Shown: in pieces, positions 13,025 to 28,020 of the stretch
Layout: each line of letters opens with the position of its first letter
Position numbering within the stretch: position 1 is the first letter of the stretch
NCBI GenBank assembly: GCA_014925825.1
Contig: JACGCK010000003.1
Location: 496,001 to 560,000, forward strand
Source of the DNA: Pholiota molesta
Lineage: Eukaryota > Basidiomycota > Agaricomycetes > Agaricales > Strophariaceae
Direction of reading: 5' to 3'
Length of the DNA: 64,000 bases
The notes under the pieces: model-generated
Told to the model about the DNA's origin: nothing
Seen by the model: only the letters and a program-made list of their open reading frames with translations
Database searches by the model: none
Program-made: the position numbers and the translations under genes

Positions 13025-15058
13025 ATGGACTCCGATGGCGAAAGTTCTTCTCTCATATTCGTCGTTATTGGTGCCGCTGCAGTGTATTTTCTCTTCTCAT
13101 GGACTGAGCGGTCTGAACCGAATGTGCGTTATTCGCGTCACTGGTGCAGCAAAGATGATTGAAGGTCTCTCACCAGCTAAAGCATCTTCCCACTTTTGGA
13201 TACGCTGGTTACATACTATCGTATTTCGACGCGTTACGATTCATGTTTGATGGTCCTACTATCCTTCAGAGAGGATATGAACAGGTGCGTTTTGAATCAA
13301 CATCAAGCAAAGCCCACTAACAACTGTTTTCAGTACCGATCAGGGATATTCAAAGTGGCCACCTTACGTCGTTGGTTGGTCATTGTAAATGGCACACAAT
13401 TCACGGAAGAACTAAGGAAAGCGCCAGATGATGAGATATCTCTTGTCCACGTTCCTCCAGAGGTGCGACTTTTCTCATAATATCATGGGTCATAGCCCTC
13501 AAGTTCAACCTTTCTTATGTACCTCAGTTGGACGTATCAAGTCACTTTTTTTGGTACTTTCACGCGCGCAACAATGTAGATGAAGCTTGCAACATCACTA
13601 GGCACATCACCCAAAATTTGCCTTTCCTAATACCCGACATAGCGGATGAAATACAGTCGTTAATACTGGTTGCCTCTGCAGGTGATACCCGTCCATCTTG
13701 CCCGAATGATTATTCACTAAATCTTTTCGGACTAAAGAGGGCTGGAAGGAAATTGATGTCAAGGACTTAACTGACCAGCTCGCAACGCGACCTGTTAACC
13801 GTGCATTCGTCGGGCTTCCATTGGGTAAATTATGTCGGATTTTGTGGTTCTCGCTTTCCTGATCCCTTGTCCAGCTCGGGATAAGGAATACAGTATGCTG
13901 ACTGTACTGTCCGTAAGCAAGGAGACCGATGCCAAGTCAAAGCTGCTTCATAGTTTGTTACCGTCATGGTTTTCGTTGTACGTGGCGCTGATGATTTTCT
14001 TCTTTTGATTTGCTTTCTCACACCTTTGGAATCGGTCTACCGATATTCAACAGGACAGCTCGAAGTCAGCGATACATGCGGAAATTATTAACCTCAATTG
14101 TGCATGAACAACGAAATGTTGTCGCAGGTCAAGGACCTTCTGACGATCGATTGAAATCTGTAAGAGAATATTGGCAAACCACCGCATAGCGAATGACTGA
14201 ATCAATTAATTCTTCTCCTCAGAATGATATACTCTCTCGAATTCTGGCTAATGAAACAAACGTGGCGAAGATTGACGATATAATTTCAAATGTTCTAAGC
14301 CTTAGCTTGTCAGCCCACCATGCTTTATCAGTCGTATGTCGCATTTTTTTTGTGATGATGATAAGATTGAACCACAACCGCTCTTTGTTTTGCAGCCATT
14401 TATACACCTACTCCACAATCTGGCCGCGAATCCAAGATACACACATCCAATGAGAGAAGAAATCCAAACTATTGTCAGGAAGGAAGGATGGTCCAGAACT
14501 TCAGTGGACAAGATGCACAAACTGGATAGTTTCATAAAAGAAACCATGCGGATTAATGGGACTCCTTCCCGTGCGTAAGGGTTTTTTCTTCAGGTCCCTT
14601 GTAGTCCTAACAAAATTTGCCATTTATTAGTATCACCCATGCGGAAGACCTTGACATCTTTCACGTTCTCCGACGGCACTTGGATACCCCCAAATTCCTA
14701 CCTTGCATCCGCTGCCAGCCCCCGCCATTACGATGACACCTTATACCCTGCAGCACAAATATTTGACGGCTTCAGATTTTCCACCCTGCACGAAGATTTT
14801 CATGGCGGCGATTCCAGTGGTATGAAGGCGGGCGTGCGTTTTCAGCTTACGACTGTCACTCCGGAATATTTGGCATGGGGCTATGGTCGACATGCATGCC
14901 CTGGGCGATTCTTTGCGGCAGTCATACTGAAGATGTTACTGGGCCATGTAGTGCTACATTATGACGTGAAGCTCTCGGATAACATACTACCACAACCCCC
15001 GCAGCTGGAGGTGGCTCGATTACCTTCAGAGGTCAAGTTATTGATTAGGAGGAGGTAA
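13025..15058 (+). CDS. Cytochrome P450 monooxygenase, membrane-anchored
   Basis: A heme-thiolate monooxygenase, probably held in the ER membrane. The first exon encodes a hydrophobic anchor (SSSLIFVVIGAAAVYFLFSW). Later exons show an I-helix region without the usual AGxxT (reads LSLSAHHALS near 14305), the K-helix ExxR as KETMR near 14540 and the heme loop WGYGRHACPGR with the cysteine codon at 14897-14899; tryptophan stands where phenylalanine is usual. The protein ends LLIRRR-stop. Length and motif spacing suggest a full-length gene of about 500 residues with numerous introns. The changed I-helix is seen in fungal P450s of secondary metabolism, such as the group of the ent-kaurene-oxidase or O-methylsterigmatocystin type, but no cluster partners lie nearby, so the substrate is unknown. 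Confidence 0.86.
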
Positions 15059-15500
15059 CCAGGGGGAGCAGTCTTTTGTTTAATATTTCATTGTCGCTTC
15101 GTATTTATCCATTGCTATTGATATGCTCTGTTATTTATTCCATGCACATGTTGCCACCTCTTGCTTTCTCTTGTATGTATTTATGCATATCTTTCATTGT
15201 TTTCACTAATCGTACACAGGTTGCTCCAGCTGCCATTGTGCAGGACCTACTAGCTATTGATACACGGTAAAAGAGAGATAATCAAGGGTATCGAAATCAA
15301 CCAGAGAAAAAAATAGCCAATGATATGAATGAGCCGTTTTCAAAACCAAAAAAAAAAAATGGGCATCCAGATGCTGGCGTACTACTGCGCTAAAGTTGGC
15401 GTCATTCGAGGAAAGGAAAGTGGAATTCAAACTTGAACATTTTGACTAGAGTCATCCAGATGGTCAGCATAATTTTTGCTGCGTAGTAAAGCAGGTGGAC
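15059..15500. other. Convergent 3' intergenic region
   Basis: About 440 bases between the stops of the P450 (+) and CAP (-) genes, AT-rich with an A run near 15350. It likely contains both 3' UTRs; nothing else is seen. Confidence 0.6.
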
Positions 15501-16794
15501 CTACGCGAAATCTCCAATGATATTTCCTTGAGCAGAATATTCGCATACAAAGAACTGGGCAGGCTATGATAGGGCAACGTAAAGTCAGCCTTGAATTATA
15601 AGAGAAACGTATTCAAACATACCCCAAAGCTGGCAGCGAAAATTCCACTACAGCTCTGTACGGCACATCCGACCTGAGATGTCCCCTTCCAGACGACTTG
15701 AGTAAAGTGAGACGGTACAGGATTGCTAGGATTGTACTGGGCTAAAAATAAAGTGAGTTACCTCGCCTCGTTGCCATAGCTTAGCGCACTTACAAACTTC
15801 ATCAGTCCATGATTTCACGGCTGCTGCGATACCATAGCTAGACCCTGTTCCAGCGGCCAAGTTTTCTGTTTATCACCGGTCAGCAAAGTGAAATAAAATA
15901 TTAAATCAGACCTACCTCCGAAAGGACCAAGCGAGCCACCAGAATGTTTGAAGACGCAGTTGTCGGCCCATTGTTGCGCCTTGCTGGCTAAATTGTCGCT
16001 CCAAGTGAGAGGCGAAGCGCCATGCTGAGCTCGCACAGAGTTATGAGCCTGGAGATAGGCTTGGATGTCGGCATTTGACGTGCTACCATCTCCACTGTTA
16101 TTGGAAGGTGAACTCGCCGGTGGAGGACTAGATTGCGGCTGGGTTGTTGATATCGGGCTGGGCTTTTGCACCGTTGGCGTGATGGTCGTCGTAGGACGCG
16201 TGATGCTGAAAGAGCTCGACCGAGTAGAGGCTACCAAGCCTAGAGTTTGCACAGCAATTTTTGAGGACAATTTCGTAGTGGAGGCTTTGGTAGAAGAGGA
16301 AGCGGAAGAAAACGTAGTTCCGACGGTGACGGTCGAAGAGGAAGTAGAAGAAGAAAGAGGCAATGTCGGGGCTGAAGAAACGGAGGAAGATGTCAAGGTA
16401 GGCTGTGCACCTGCAGCAGCAGCAGGTGCGGGGATGGCAGTTTCTGTCGGCAAAGCTGTGCTGGTTGAACTATTGGAGTCGGTAGATGTCCTGATCGACA
16501 GATGATTCATTAGCAACTGTCCTTGGGTATACTTACGTAGAACAGCACGTACACGGCGACCCCACACGCCTCGGCAACAACAGCGTCCCAGTTTGTGTCG
16601 GTGTCTGTTTTCTGCACTACAGAGCCCCAAGGATCGGTGTTCATCATGGCACCCGTCCAGCCCCACCTTGACTTGCACTTCGAAACACAGTTTGCCATCT
16701 TATGATTTTTCCTGGCACATGCAGGTCCAGCGAGAGCGTTTGGAAGCGAAGAAAGTGCGAGCGCAAAAGAAACGAACACGGAAAGACGCGCCAT
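15501..16794 (-). CDS. Secreted CAP/SCP (PR-1-like) protein
   Basis: The protein begins with a signal peptide (MARLSVFVSFALALSS..ALA) at 16794. A cysteine-bearing N-terminal segment (GPACARKNHKMANCVSKCKS) follows, then about 130 residues of Ser/Thr/Pro-rich linker, probably O-glycosylated. The C-terminal CAP domain contains LQAHNSVRAQHGASPLTW, KAQQWADNCVFKHSGG, FTQVVWK (usual HYTQVVW; here SHFTQVVW) and VCEYSAQGNIIGDFA-stop. CAP proteins of the Pry1 type bind sterols or fatty acids outside the cell, and basidiomycete ones are often linked to wall or host contact; which applies here is unknown. Introns occur at about 16538, 15905-15867, 15797-15742 and 15620-15565. Confidence 0.9.
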
Positions 16795-17175
16795 AGCCGA
16801 AAACAGGGAAGAAAAGAATGTGGTTGAAAGGAAAGAAAATGAGCAGTGAAGTCCCGAGAGAAGGTGGTTGAATGAACGCGCGCAGCGGCGTACTGAACCT
16901 TAAGTATCCGTTCTCCCAGTCGCGAGATTGTTGCTAAGTATGACATGAACGCGTTGCTACGAAACCATCCGACCATGCCATTAGGCTAAGTCGCCTCCGG
17001 AGGACCCATAGAACATTTAACCCTCTTCTGCTGAGATGTCTAGCAAATGGAAGAGCTTAGAGAGCATTTTGGAGCGTCTGAACTCGTCTTTCCAAGTTTG
17101 TTGCTGGTGTTCTGGGAGAAAGGATTGATGGTAATTGCCATTTCAAGACAGTGGTGATTGTTCCTCCTAACCATC
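16795..17175. promoter_or_regulatory. Divergent promoter between CAP gene and unidentified gene
   Basis: About 380 bases between two start codons pointing away from each other. It must contain both promoters. I see no clear TATA or named site. Confidence 0.5.
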
Positions 17176-17768
17176 ATGTCCACACAACCGAATCCGCCAT
17201 TCTACGTCCTTGTGGCTCAATCTACAGTATCTAACATTCCTGCTGGCGCATTGTCAAATAACTTATCCCACCCGGTAATACAATACCACTACGCTGACGA
17301 TTCACCTCTCTCCATCTTACCCACACATTCCGACGAACATGTGCTTATTATGAATTACGATCGACTCTCTACACAACCAACAGTACAAAGCATTTCCGCT
17401 GATCTCTCAGTCACCGGGCTCAAGCTCGAGGAGGCACCTGGTGCGGCATTGGCAGACCCAACAGGCACAATGAATAATACCATGTTCACCATCGAAACAA
17501 CCTGCGATGACCGGTATGGTCTTTGCCTCAACTCAGATGAATACCTCAAACTCAATCATCTCTCAGTTCTATGACCGCTTCTAATGGGAACGAAAATCCG
17601 CGCAAACAATATTAGCTCAATTCAAACATCGGTAATGTTAATTCCAGGTGTTGCTATTTGATTACTTATATTCAGCTCTTGGAACATCAGCAACAATATC
17701 TTGCGTCGTGCGCTTCAGTACCCTTCTACCAATACGGAAACCACTTTCTGGGTCCTGATACTTCATAG
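17176..17768 (+). CDS. Conserved-looking small protein of unknown function
   Basis: Not recognised. The first exon runs from MSTQPNPPFYVLV at 17176 to ETTCDDR at 17516 and contains HPVIQYHYADDSPLSILP and DEHVLIMNYD, which look like ordered, conserved sequence. A 53-base intron (17517-17569, GTATGG..CTCAG) fits. The next exon begins SMTASNG. It then closes at 17613-17615 unless one G is missing from the GGG near 17585, in which case it continues as ERKSAQTILAQFKHR into an intron (GTAATG..TTCAG) and a last exon ending at 17768 or 17787 according to frame. The 3' structure is therefore uncertain; the product is about 150-190 residues, without signal peptide or membrane helix. Confidence 0.5.
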
Positions 17769-17884
17769 CAGTAAAGTGCGTCGATAGACTTCAATGAACT
17801 CGCATATCACACCCAATTACATGCTGCAAATGTTTACTTCCTTAAATATAACAGGGTATGTAAATCAATCACCAACCAATATTT

Positions 17885-18904
17885 CTATCGTTTTGACTTC
17901 CTGTTTGTTCGAGCCTTTGTAGAACCGCCACTTTTACTAAGCTGTGCTTGCGGATTCGATTGCCTTGTTCTTCATTGCCCGCCATGATGGCAGAGAGTCT
18001 AATTAAATTAAAGAGGAACGATTGTTGAAGAGAAAATGATACATACCCAGACTTGATATCTCCGCTCTGTAAGGCATTCTGAATGCCTCCCAGCTTGGCT
18101 TGTTGTTCCTTAAACTCCTCAAGAGCTTCTGGATCCAAATTTTTCTATAGAGAGCATGAGTGGACATGAAACAAGTTGGTTATTTAAACTTACAATCAAG
18201 TATGGCATTGCCAACATCATTCCTGCACCACCGACCATTAGGAGCATCATGGGATTCGACAACATGCCCGCCAGGTTGAAGCGTTCGGGAGGGACAAAAT
18301 AGACATATCGTTCTCTTGGTGTCAGAACGATGGGATAGGGAAGCAATAGCGTAGACGGAGGGTTCAAGGGAGTGCCAGGAAGGAAAGGCCTGACCTCGAC
18401 AGATGGTTCTGAATTGTTGACATCTATCCGTAGCTGGAAGTAGTGTCAATTACTCCGTTTTTCTCCATTTATTGCACATAGTTTCATACCTGGTCGAAGT
18501 AGTAATCGTGCGAAATTATGGATAGAACGTGAGTTCCATCGGGAACATGTGGTCTATAGTGGGAATGTGAGGAAAGGGACGCAAATGCAGAGTTTAGACA
18601 CACACATTATGAAACTTCCATCGCGCATAATGCCACTACTCAAGATGCCATTGTCTAGCGAGGCTTTGGCCTGCCTCAAAGTCGTAGCATCTGCACGGTG
18701 TTTAGATACGTTGAAGCGCATTCATGTATCAGGGACTACGGACTGGGACACACGTCATTCCATGCGATCTTGCCTGTTACATCGAGGCTAAGAGCTACGA
18801 CAGCACTGGTTTAGTGAAGGAATTAGCAAGGTTGATAGTCTGCGATTTAAAAAGACATACCATGATAGAAGCTGCAAGAGAACGAACGTCCAAGATTTAG
18901 CCAT
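17885..18904 (-). CDS. EMC7: ER membrane protein complex subunit 7 (EMC7)
   Basis: EMC7 is the lumenal, single-span subunit of the ER membrane complex, which inserts tail-anchored and multi-pass proteins. The first exon gives a signal peptide (MAKSWTFVLLQLLSW). A beta-sandwich follows, including the segment VPDGTHVLSIISHDYYFDQL near 18540-18490 and VRPFLPGTPLNPPSTLLLPYP. A transmembrane helix (NPMMLLMVGGAGMMLAMPYL near 18270-18200) and a cytosolic tail ending RTNRKSKR-stop complete it. The YFVPPE and NPMM motifs are typical of the family. It has a shared promoter with UTP23, 142 bases away. Confidence 0.88.
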
Positions 18905-19046
18905 GTAGAGAAGGAGACCAAGAATATCTTGAGCGCTTGCGACGCTGTAATTTCTGATACCTTTGATCAACAACAGCAAATACATCAATTCAAGCAACTC
19001 CATTTACACAAGTTCATCCACTCTACCTCTATCACCACCAGCGACT

Positions 19047-20151
19047 ATGCGTCAAAAAAGAGCCAAAGCCTATCGCAAGCTCATGCACTTGTATTGCACC
19101 TCATTTGGATTCCGACAACCTTACCAAATTCTAGGTTTGTGCAGCCTCTTTGCCTCCATACCTGACGAAACTCAAGTAATTGTTCATAATATAGTCGATT
19201 CTGAAATGTGCAAATCCGCCGTATCACAAAAGCTTGATTTCACGAAACAGCTCTATACCGTTCTCCAAGGCGAAGTTAAACCCAGTGGGTACCAATATAG
19301 CTGATATTTGCGACGAGAAACTGAATGCCTCAACGGCAAAGCCGTTCTTCAGTGATCACCCAATGCTGCATTCACGAACTGTATCTACAGGGAAGAGAGC
19401 AACAACCCGCTGTCGATCTGGCAAAGACTTTGAACGAAGAAAGTGCAATCATCGCGAACCTATCCCAGGAGACGACTGTCTGGGGAGCGTGATCGGTGAG
19501 GATTTCATGTTTACTTATCATTTAATTCCCCTGTTATTCATCGAGTTATCTCCCATGTAGGTGACACGAACAAGCACCGATACGTAGTCGCCACACAGTC
19601 GCATCCACTGCGGGTCAAATTGCGCTCCATCCCAGCCACGCCTATCATCCATATTAACCGTTCTGTTATGGTTCTCGAACCACCCAGTGATACGACCCTT
19701 CAAGCAAAGGCGAGGGTATGTCTGCTTCACGTCCATATTTCTCAATCAAAAACTCACTTTCGAGCAGACGGAAGAACAAAAATTGCACGCATCCGCTCCT
19801 GATTTGGCCTTGGTCGGTACTTCAACAGCTGTCCAGGAAGAGAAATTTAAAAAGCGGAAAGGACCAAAGGGCCCAAATCCCCTCAGTGTGAAAAAGAAAA
19901 AAACAACCGACATGTCGAAGCCAAGCACACAAAAAAAGCCGCCCGCAACAGATGAAAAAGTGAAGGCTGGTACAAAGAGAAAAGCCGAGCAGTCAGGCGA
20001 TGAGGGGGACCATCAAGCCAACGAGGAGCCACTTAACCTTGAATCTCAAACTGGTGGTACCCACAGTTCCTCTAAAAAACGCAAACGTAGGAGGAAAGCA
20101 AATACAGGGGATCAATCGCAGGGAGCTCAAGATGCATCAGATGTTGTATAG
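19047..20151 (+). CDS. UTP23: rRNA-processing protein UTP23 (PIN-like)
   Basis: Utp23 is a nucleolar SSU-processome factor of the Fcf1 family, needed for early 18S rRNA cleavage and release of the snR30 snoRNA. The start MRQKRAKAYRKLMHLY is diagnostic, followed by FGFRQPYQIL, VDSEMCKSAV, the zinc-region element FERRKCNH near 19430 and KHRYVVATQS near 19575. The C-terminal 120 residues are lysine-rich, ending ASDVV-stop, typical of nucleolar proteins. Several short introns break the PIN domain. It converges with the polyubiquitin gene, 100 bases between stops. Confidence 0.9.
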
Positions 20152-20251
20152 GATATATTTGCTATTGAATTGCTATGTACATCGAGTCATGAATACAAGT
20201 AGGAAAGGAAAGACGCCAGGTACGCATGAGGAACAGCGAAAAGAGTCATAT

Positions 20252-23439
<3,188 letters not shown>

Positions 23440-23586
23440 TGGGTAGATGGTGGTGGGCGTTTGTTACATTTTGAGAATAGAGCTTTCAATATTTGGCGTT
23501 CAGATTGACTGCAGCAATGCTGCCCACGTGCTCAAAAAAAGTTTGGCCCGACTTGAATCTGGTACATACCTCCTTCATCCTTTATC

Positions 23587-24543
23587 ATGACCTCCGAGTG
23601 GTTAATCCCTTCAACGCGCTCAGAGCTCATCGAGAATCTTGTTTCGGGTGTTGGTCAGTCACTATCTGTCCGAACATACCTCACTTTATTCAAGCCTGAT
23701 CACAGACCGTTACAATCCCTCCAATGTCGGAATCCTTGAGGACTACCTATATCACCAAATCCGAAGTGAAGAATACGACTGTCTAGCAAACTTGGCCATT
23801 TTGAAGCTGTGCGTTACTTGCCATCCAACTCATCCTCTTTCTTACGAGAAGGACCTTTACAGGTATCAATTCAATCCTGATCTCTACAACCCCGACGTCG
23901 TCATCAATATCCTCATTAAAGCCCTCACAGCTTCGCCTCTACCTGATTTTAACCTCTGCATATCTCTCTTAGACGAGCGTCCCATCAACAACCAACTGGA
24001 TGAACCCGATCCTCTCCCTTCCATCTTGCCTGTCCTTAAGGGCCTTCACGACCTGCTGTACCGCTGTCGTTTCCCGGCATTCTGGGAGATTTATAACTCA
24101 GAACCGTTATCAGTATTGAGGGATAACTACACTGTCGAAGTGGTAGGATTCGAAAATGCTGTTAGGGCAGTTGCCATTCGTGCTGTCAGGGCCACCTTCA
24201 CCAGAATAAGCTCAGAAAGGCTGGGCTCTTATTTGGACTTGTCAGGTATGATTTCCTACCTATCCTTACTCTGAATGATATGAATGACACCTCCGTTTAA
24301 TTCGCTCATAGGGATGAGCTGACCGCGTATATTGAACAACTCGGCTGGTCATTTGACTCTTCAACTTCGGTGTGACGATACCACCAAACCCTGATAACCA
24401 AATTGAAGCTACCGTTGTCCAAGAAAGCGTCAAGCTTCCTCGTACGTTTTGTTCAATTTTTCTCCTATTCATCAGACATTTCCTGACAATTGCTCTATTC
24501 AGAATTAACCAAGATCATTGCACACTCCGTAGCAAAAGCTTGA
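23587..24543 (+). CDS. eIF3k: Translation initiation factor eIF3 subunit K
   Basis: eIF3k is a small non-essential subunit of the eIF3 complex, with a HEAT-like and winged-helix (PCI-like) fold. Start MTSEWLIPSTRSELIENLV at 23587 is spliced to DRYNPSNVGILEDYLYHQ, a family hallmark; then come YQFNPDLYNPDVVINILIKA, PLPDFNLCISLLDE, FWEIYNSEP and the C-terminal IPPNPDNQIEATVVQESVKL ending LTKIIAHSVAKA-stop. Introns are at about 23652-23703, 23803-23860, 24246-24312, 24371 and 24440-24502. Length, about 245 residues, matches the family. Confidence 0.9.
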
Positions 24544-24668
24544 ACCCTCCATTTTACGCACCTTCAGTTTTACTATGTATATAGTACATCATAACAAAAT
24601 TCATGATCATTTATGTTCATTCCTATCGTTTCTCGTCGTAAATTGTGCAAAAAATTGGTTTTTGGAAT

Positions 24669-27043
24669 CTAAACAAACGTCGCCAGAGTTCCCCATACAG
24701 CCATTACAACACCCATAGAAATAGCTACTCCATCAAAGATTGTGCAACTTCTTCCAATCATTATTTTAGCTATGATAGGTCCCACAATCGCTAGCATAAA
24801 CGCTGAGAATGAGCCCAGGATCGCCATCATGGAACTGAAATCCGGAATAACGATAGAAACAACGACAATAGTGCCAGTCAGAAAGATTCTTTGCACGATG
24901 CTTAAAATTCTTCTCCGACTGTAGGAGGTCCCAGCAGAAGATACCGATAAACCATCGGGTTTCCCAACAAGATCTTCCGGTGATGAGAAAGGTGTATCTA
25001 TCCCTAATAAGATCTCTATGGTTGCATGAAGCTATCGAATTGTAAGCCCATGTATCAATCGAGGAAAAGAGCACGAACTGGTTGCATATTCAAAGCAAAT
25101 TTGGATCTGTAAATTTTCAATGGACATCGGAAAGTAAGAGTGTCCAGAAGGTGAACTACGCACAGTGGGCTAAGGACTAGCATCCAAAGGCATATTTGAT
25201 TCAGTAGTGGGTTGTATCCTGGGGTACGTAGGAGATCAATACTGATCTAACGAATCAATGAATAAAGGGCCAGATAATTTTTATTATTACTAAAACACTC
25301 ACTTCATCGCTGACATCGTTGCCAAACATTAGATATCCTGCATATCCTATCATTGTATATATAAGAGTCGCCACTATCTGATATATCATGTGAGCAAAAG
25401 CAAGGTCTCATAGGAAGCTTATGACTTACAAAAGCCCAGTTATCATAGTGTCAAACCTGGTAGGATCATCCATATCCCTCGCAAGAGTCGGGATGACTGC
25501 ATGTCCCGAAAACTGAAGGGAAATGATTAGCTATCCTCTTACACCAACTTACTGATTATGTCGCTTACACCAGCCATGAACAATCCAAATGCCACGCCCA
25601 GTTCACGAAAACTCTTGACTCCAAAATCGGTGTGGGCCGGTTTCCATAAACTGCCTGGAGCCTCTGTCTTTGTAAATCCATCAATGAAAACCACCATCAC
25701 TATAAGGATGGTCGAGAGAATTCCCAAGATTGAGGTGTACGACAGAAGAGACAGTGGAAGGAAGACAGTGGGATAAGCCTGAGTCGGAAGGTTCAACATT
25801 AACATTGCAGATAGACAGATAGAAATATTGAAGTAATCACAATATGATTCCCCAGCCCTTGAAAATTTTGAAGAATATTGAGGCAATAAGGAATGCAAGG
25901 AATCGCCGTACAAGGTGACCAGAATGACACTATAAAAGCGAATAAATGACTTGAGTTTGAAGAAATATCATTACGCTCACCAGACAGTGAATAGTTCAAG
26001 ACAGAACATCAAGCTAATCACAGGAGTAATACCAGATCCAAAGGCTTTCCTTCCGATGTCTGAGTATGAATGCATATGGGGATCAGACAAAATAATGCGA
26101 CCCAGAATCTTAGCGCTGAAGATGGTCAGCCAGTCGCAAAATGAAGAAACAAAATCTAAAGACACTCACGTATAACATGATACAAAGCCGTATGAGACAA
26201 TAAGGAGCGTCCCGACACCCCAACCAGCATAGGCGAATGCAAGAGGTTCCGATAACATCCCCACTCCAAGCAGGATGGCGATGGAATTAAAAAGCTGAAT
26301 TTCGAAACTGAGTGAGAAAGCAATGGAACAATAATATTGCAAGTTAGCGAGGACGTACCGTTTGTCCAAAAGTGCTTTGGCCTCTTCGAATGGGGGTCGT
26401 TGAGGTTACAACTAATTCCGTGGACGAACGCCGCAGGGGAGGACCTGGTGTCGTTTCGTATTGTGTTCCTCCAGCCACAAGACCACTGTCAGAAGGAGGG
26501 ACTTCGGAAAGTCGACGCGGAGGCAGCGCAGAAAAGGAAACTTTGTTTAGTAATGGTGTCTGTTCCGACGAAGAAGATTTAAAGCTAGCGGGAGCGCCTG
26601 GTATTGGGGATTCGACTTCAGCACCTCCAGGCTCTGGAGTAAACCTTTGAGGTGCCCCATCATGACGCAGGACCGATTGCAGCTGTGGACCAGTATCATA
26701 GTCCTCGTCCCACTGTATTTCGCCTACGAATGAATCCTCTTGACCTCTTTGTGAAACGATGCGAATCTCGTCGCCGTATTCAAGATCATTCTCAAATTGA
26801 AAAACTCGGGTATTTTGAAATTCTTCATCGTCATCGTCGTCATCGTCGAGAGCAGAGACATCAGCACCCGACGCGACTGTGGAACCGGCAACGAGATATT
26901 GAGCTCGTCGGTCTGAACGAGTACGAGATGAATTGATCGGCAAATGGCTGCGTCTAAAAAAAGCAGCACTTACAAGAGTCGATGGCATCTTTGACGCTTG
27001 ATCTGGCGCTTGACGCCGAACCGAGATTGGAGGATAGAGACAT
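24669..27043 (-). CDS. AVT-type vacuolar amino-acid transporter (SLC32/36-like)
   Basis: A member of the amino acid/auxin permease family, resembling yeast Avt1, which moves neutral amino acids across the vacuolar membrane by proton exchange. A roughly 270-residue cytosolic N-terminal region starts MSLSSNLGSASSARSS at 27043, includes an acidic run (seven Asp then Glu near 26840) and TPLLNKVSF. Membrane segments follow: LFNSIAILLGVGMLSEPLAF, VGTLLIVSYGFVSCYTA, VISLMFCLELFTV, VFLPLSLLSYTSILGI, LIVMVVFIDGF, VAFGLFMAGFSGHAV, RIFLTGTIVVVSIVI, MMAILGSFSAFMLAIVGPII and a last helix ending LATFV-stop. The NSIAILLGVG and GSFSA elements are typical. Around ten introns. It is convergent with eIF3k. Confidence 0.88.
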
Positions 27044-28020
27044 GGTGGTGAATGCAACACCTCGATGCTCAGATGCGTCGAGGAATATGGTACGTATGTA
27101 CCGCGCTTATCGAGGATATATTTTGTAGGCAGAATCAAGGAGCTTGAATGTCTGAGGACGTCTCTCAGTCTGCCGACGTGCTTCGTCACTGGTCAGTCAC
27201 TGAGTCAGGACTCAGCATAACGCCCTTGCGGCGGTTCTTCGCCAGTCAATCCCTACCGCCACGGCCTCCAATGTAGTTTGTGTCTTCGCTGCCCTAGCAC
27301 CATGGGGGAACACACAAACGCTAAGCGCTAACCCATTCCGAGCATTGTCAACCACACAATTGTAGCATGACATTGGGGTGGCGTTGGAAGTTAGAGGGCG
27401 GGAAACAGCAACCAGTCACGACACGATAGACCCGGGTGGGAGGCGGCAAGATTGTGGCATGGTAGGCACTGGCCGGTGGTAGGCACTGGCCGGGGGCGAG
27501 AGGCAGTGACTTTGGCCGTTTTCAACGACTGCTCAGCGCTCATTTTCAGGAGGCAGGAAACGGGCCAGCGTCGCGTGAGGCAACTATGATGCAGGGTTTA
27601 GGTGCTGCGGAGGGTATGCCAAAGCAGGCAGGCAGGGTGGGCGGGCAAGATAAATAGGGTGTGGCCTAGAGTACTTAAGTATAGTTGGCCACATCGACGA
27701 TGGTGCCGCGCCGCTCGCCACTCAGCACGATAAGCCAATTGTCCGCTGGCCACTGACAGAAATCTTTCCAACACATAAATCGACTTTCCTCGAATGTCTT
27801 GTCACCAACACGAATTTATTATTTTCAGTCAGCAGATTATATAAAGGTCGGAGCGAAATTTGACACTCAGAAGCTCTCTGGAACTACATATATCATGACA
27901 TATTGCTAGTATTCTTAGTGGGTATGGAGGAAATATACAGGCCTAAGGAGAGTATTATGGTGTAATTTTCTACGCGCTGATTAAAGGAGGCTGGAAAAAG
28001 AAGGATACCGAGGTCATTCG
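27044..28020. other. Long intergenic region between AVT and ITC1-like genes
   Basis: Nearly 1 kb with no supported gene. It holds the AVT promoter (27044 onward) and the ITC1-like 3' UTR (towards 28020). It is G-rich around 27400-27620 and contains a two-copy 17-base tandem repeat plus short GCAGG repeats near 27624. Confidence 0.6.
27461..27494. repeat. 17-bp tandem duplication in AVT upstream region
   Basis: The unit GGTAGGCACTGGCCGGT occurs twice in direct succession, the second copy ending GGG instead of GGT. A GGCCGG core is also present. It could be a recent slippage duplication or a paired binding site. Confidence 0.8.

Noticed and set aside
11541..16794. Secondary-metabolite cluster around the P450
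   Set aside because: Neighbours are a detoxification hydrolase, a CAP protein and a checkpoint-type kinase; no synthase, terpene cyclase or transporter is present.
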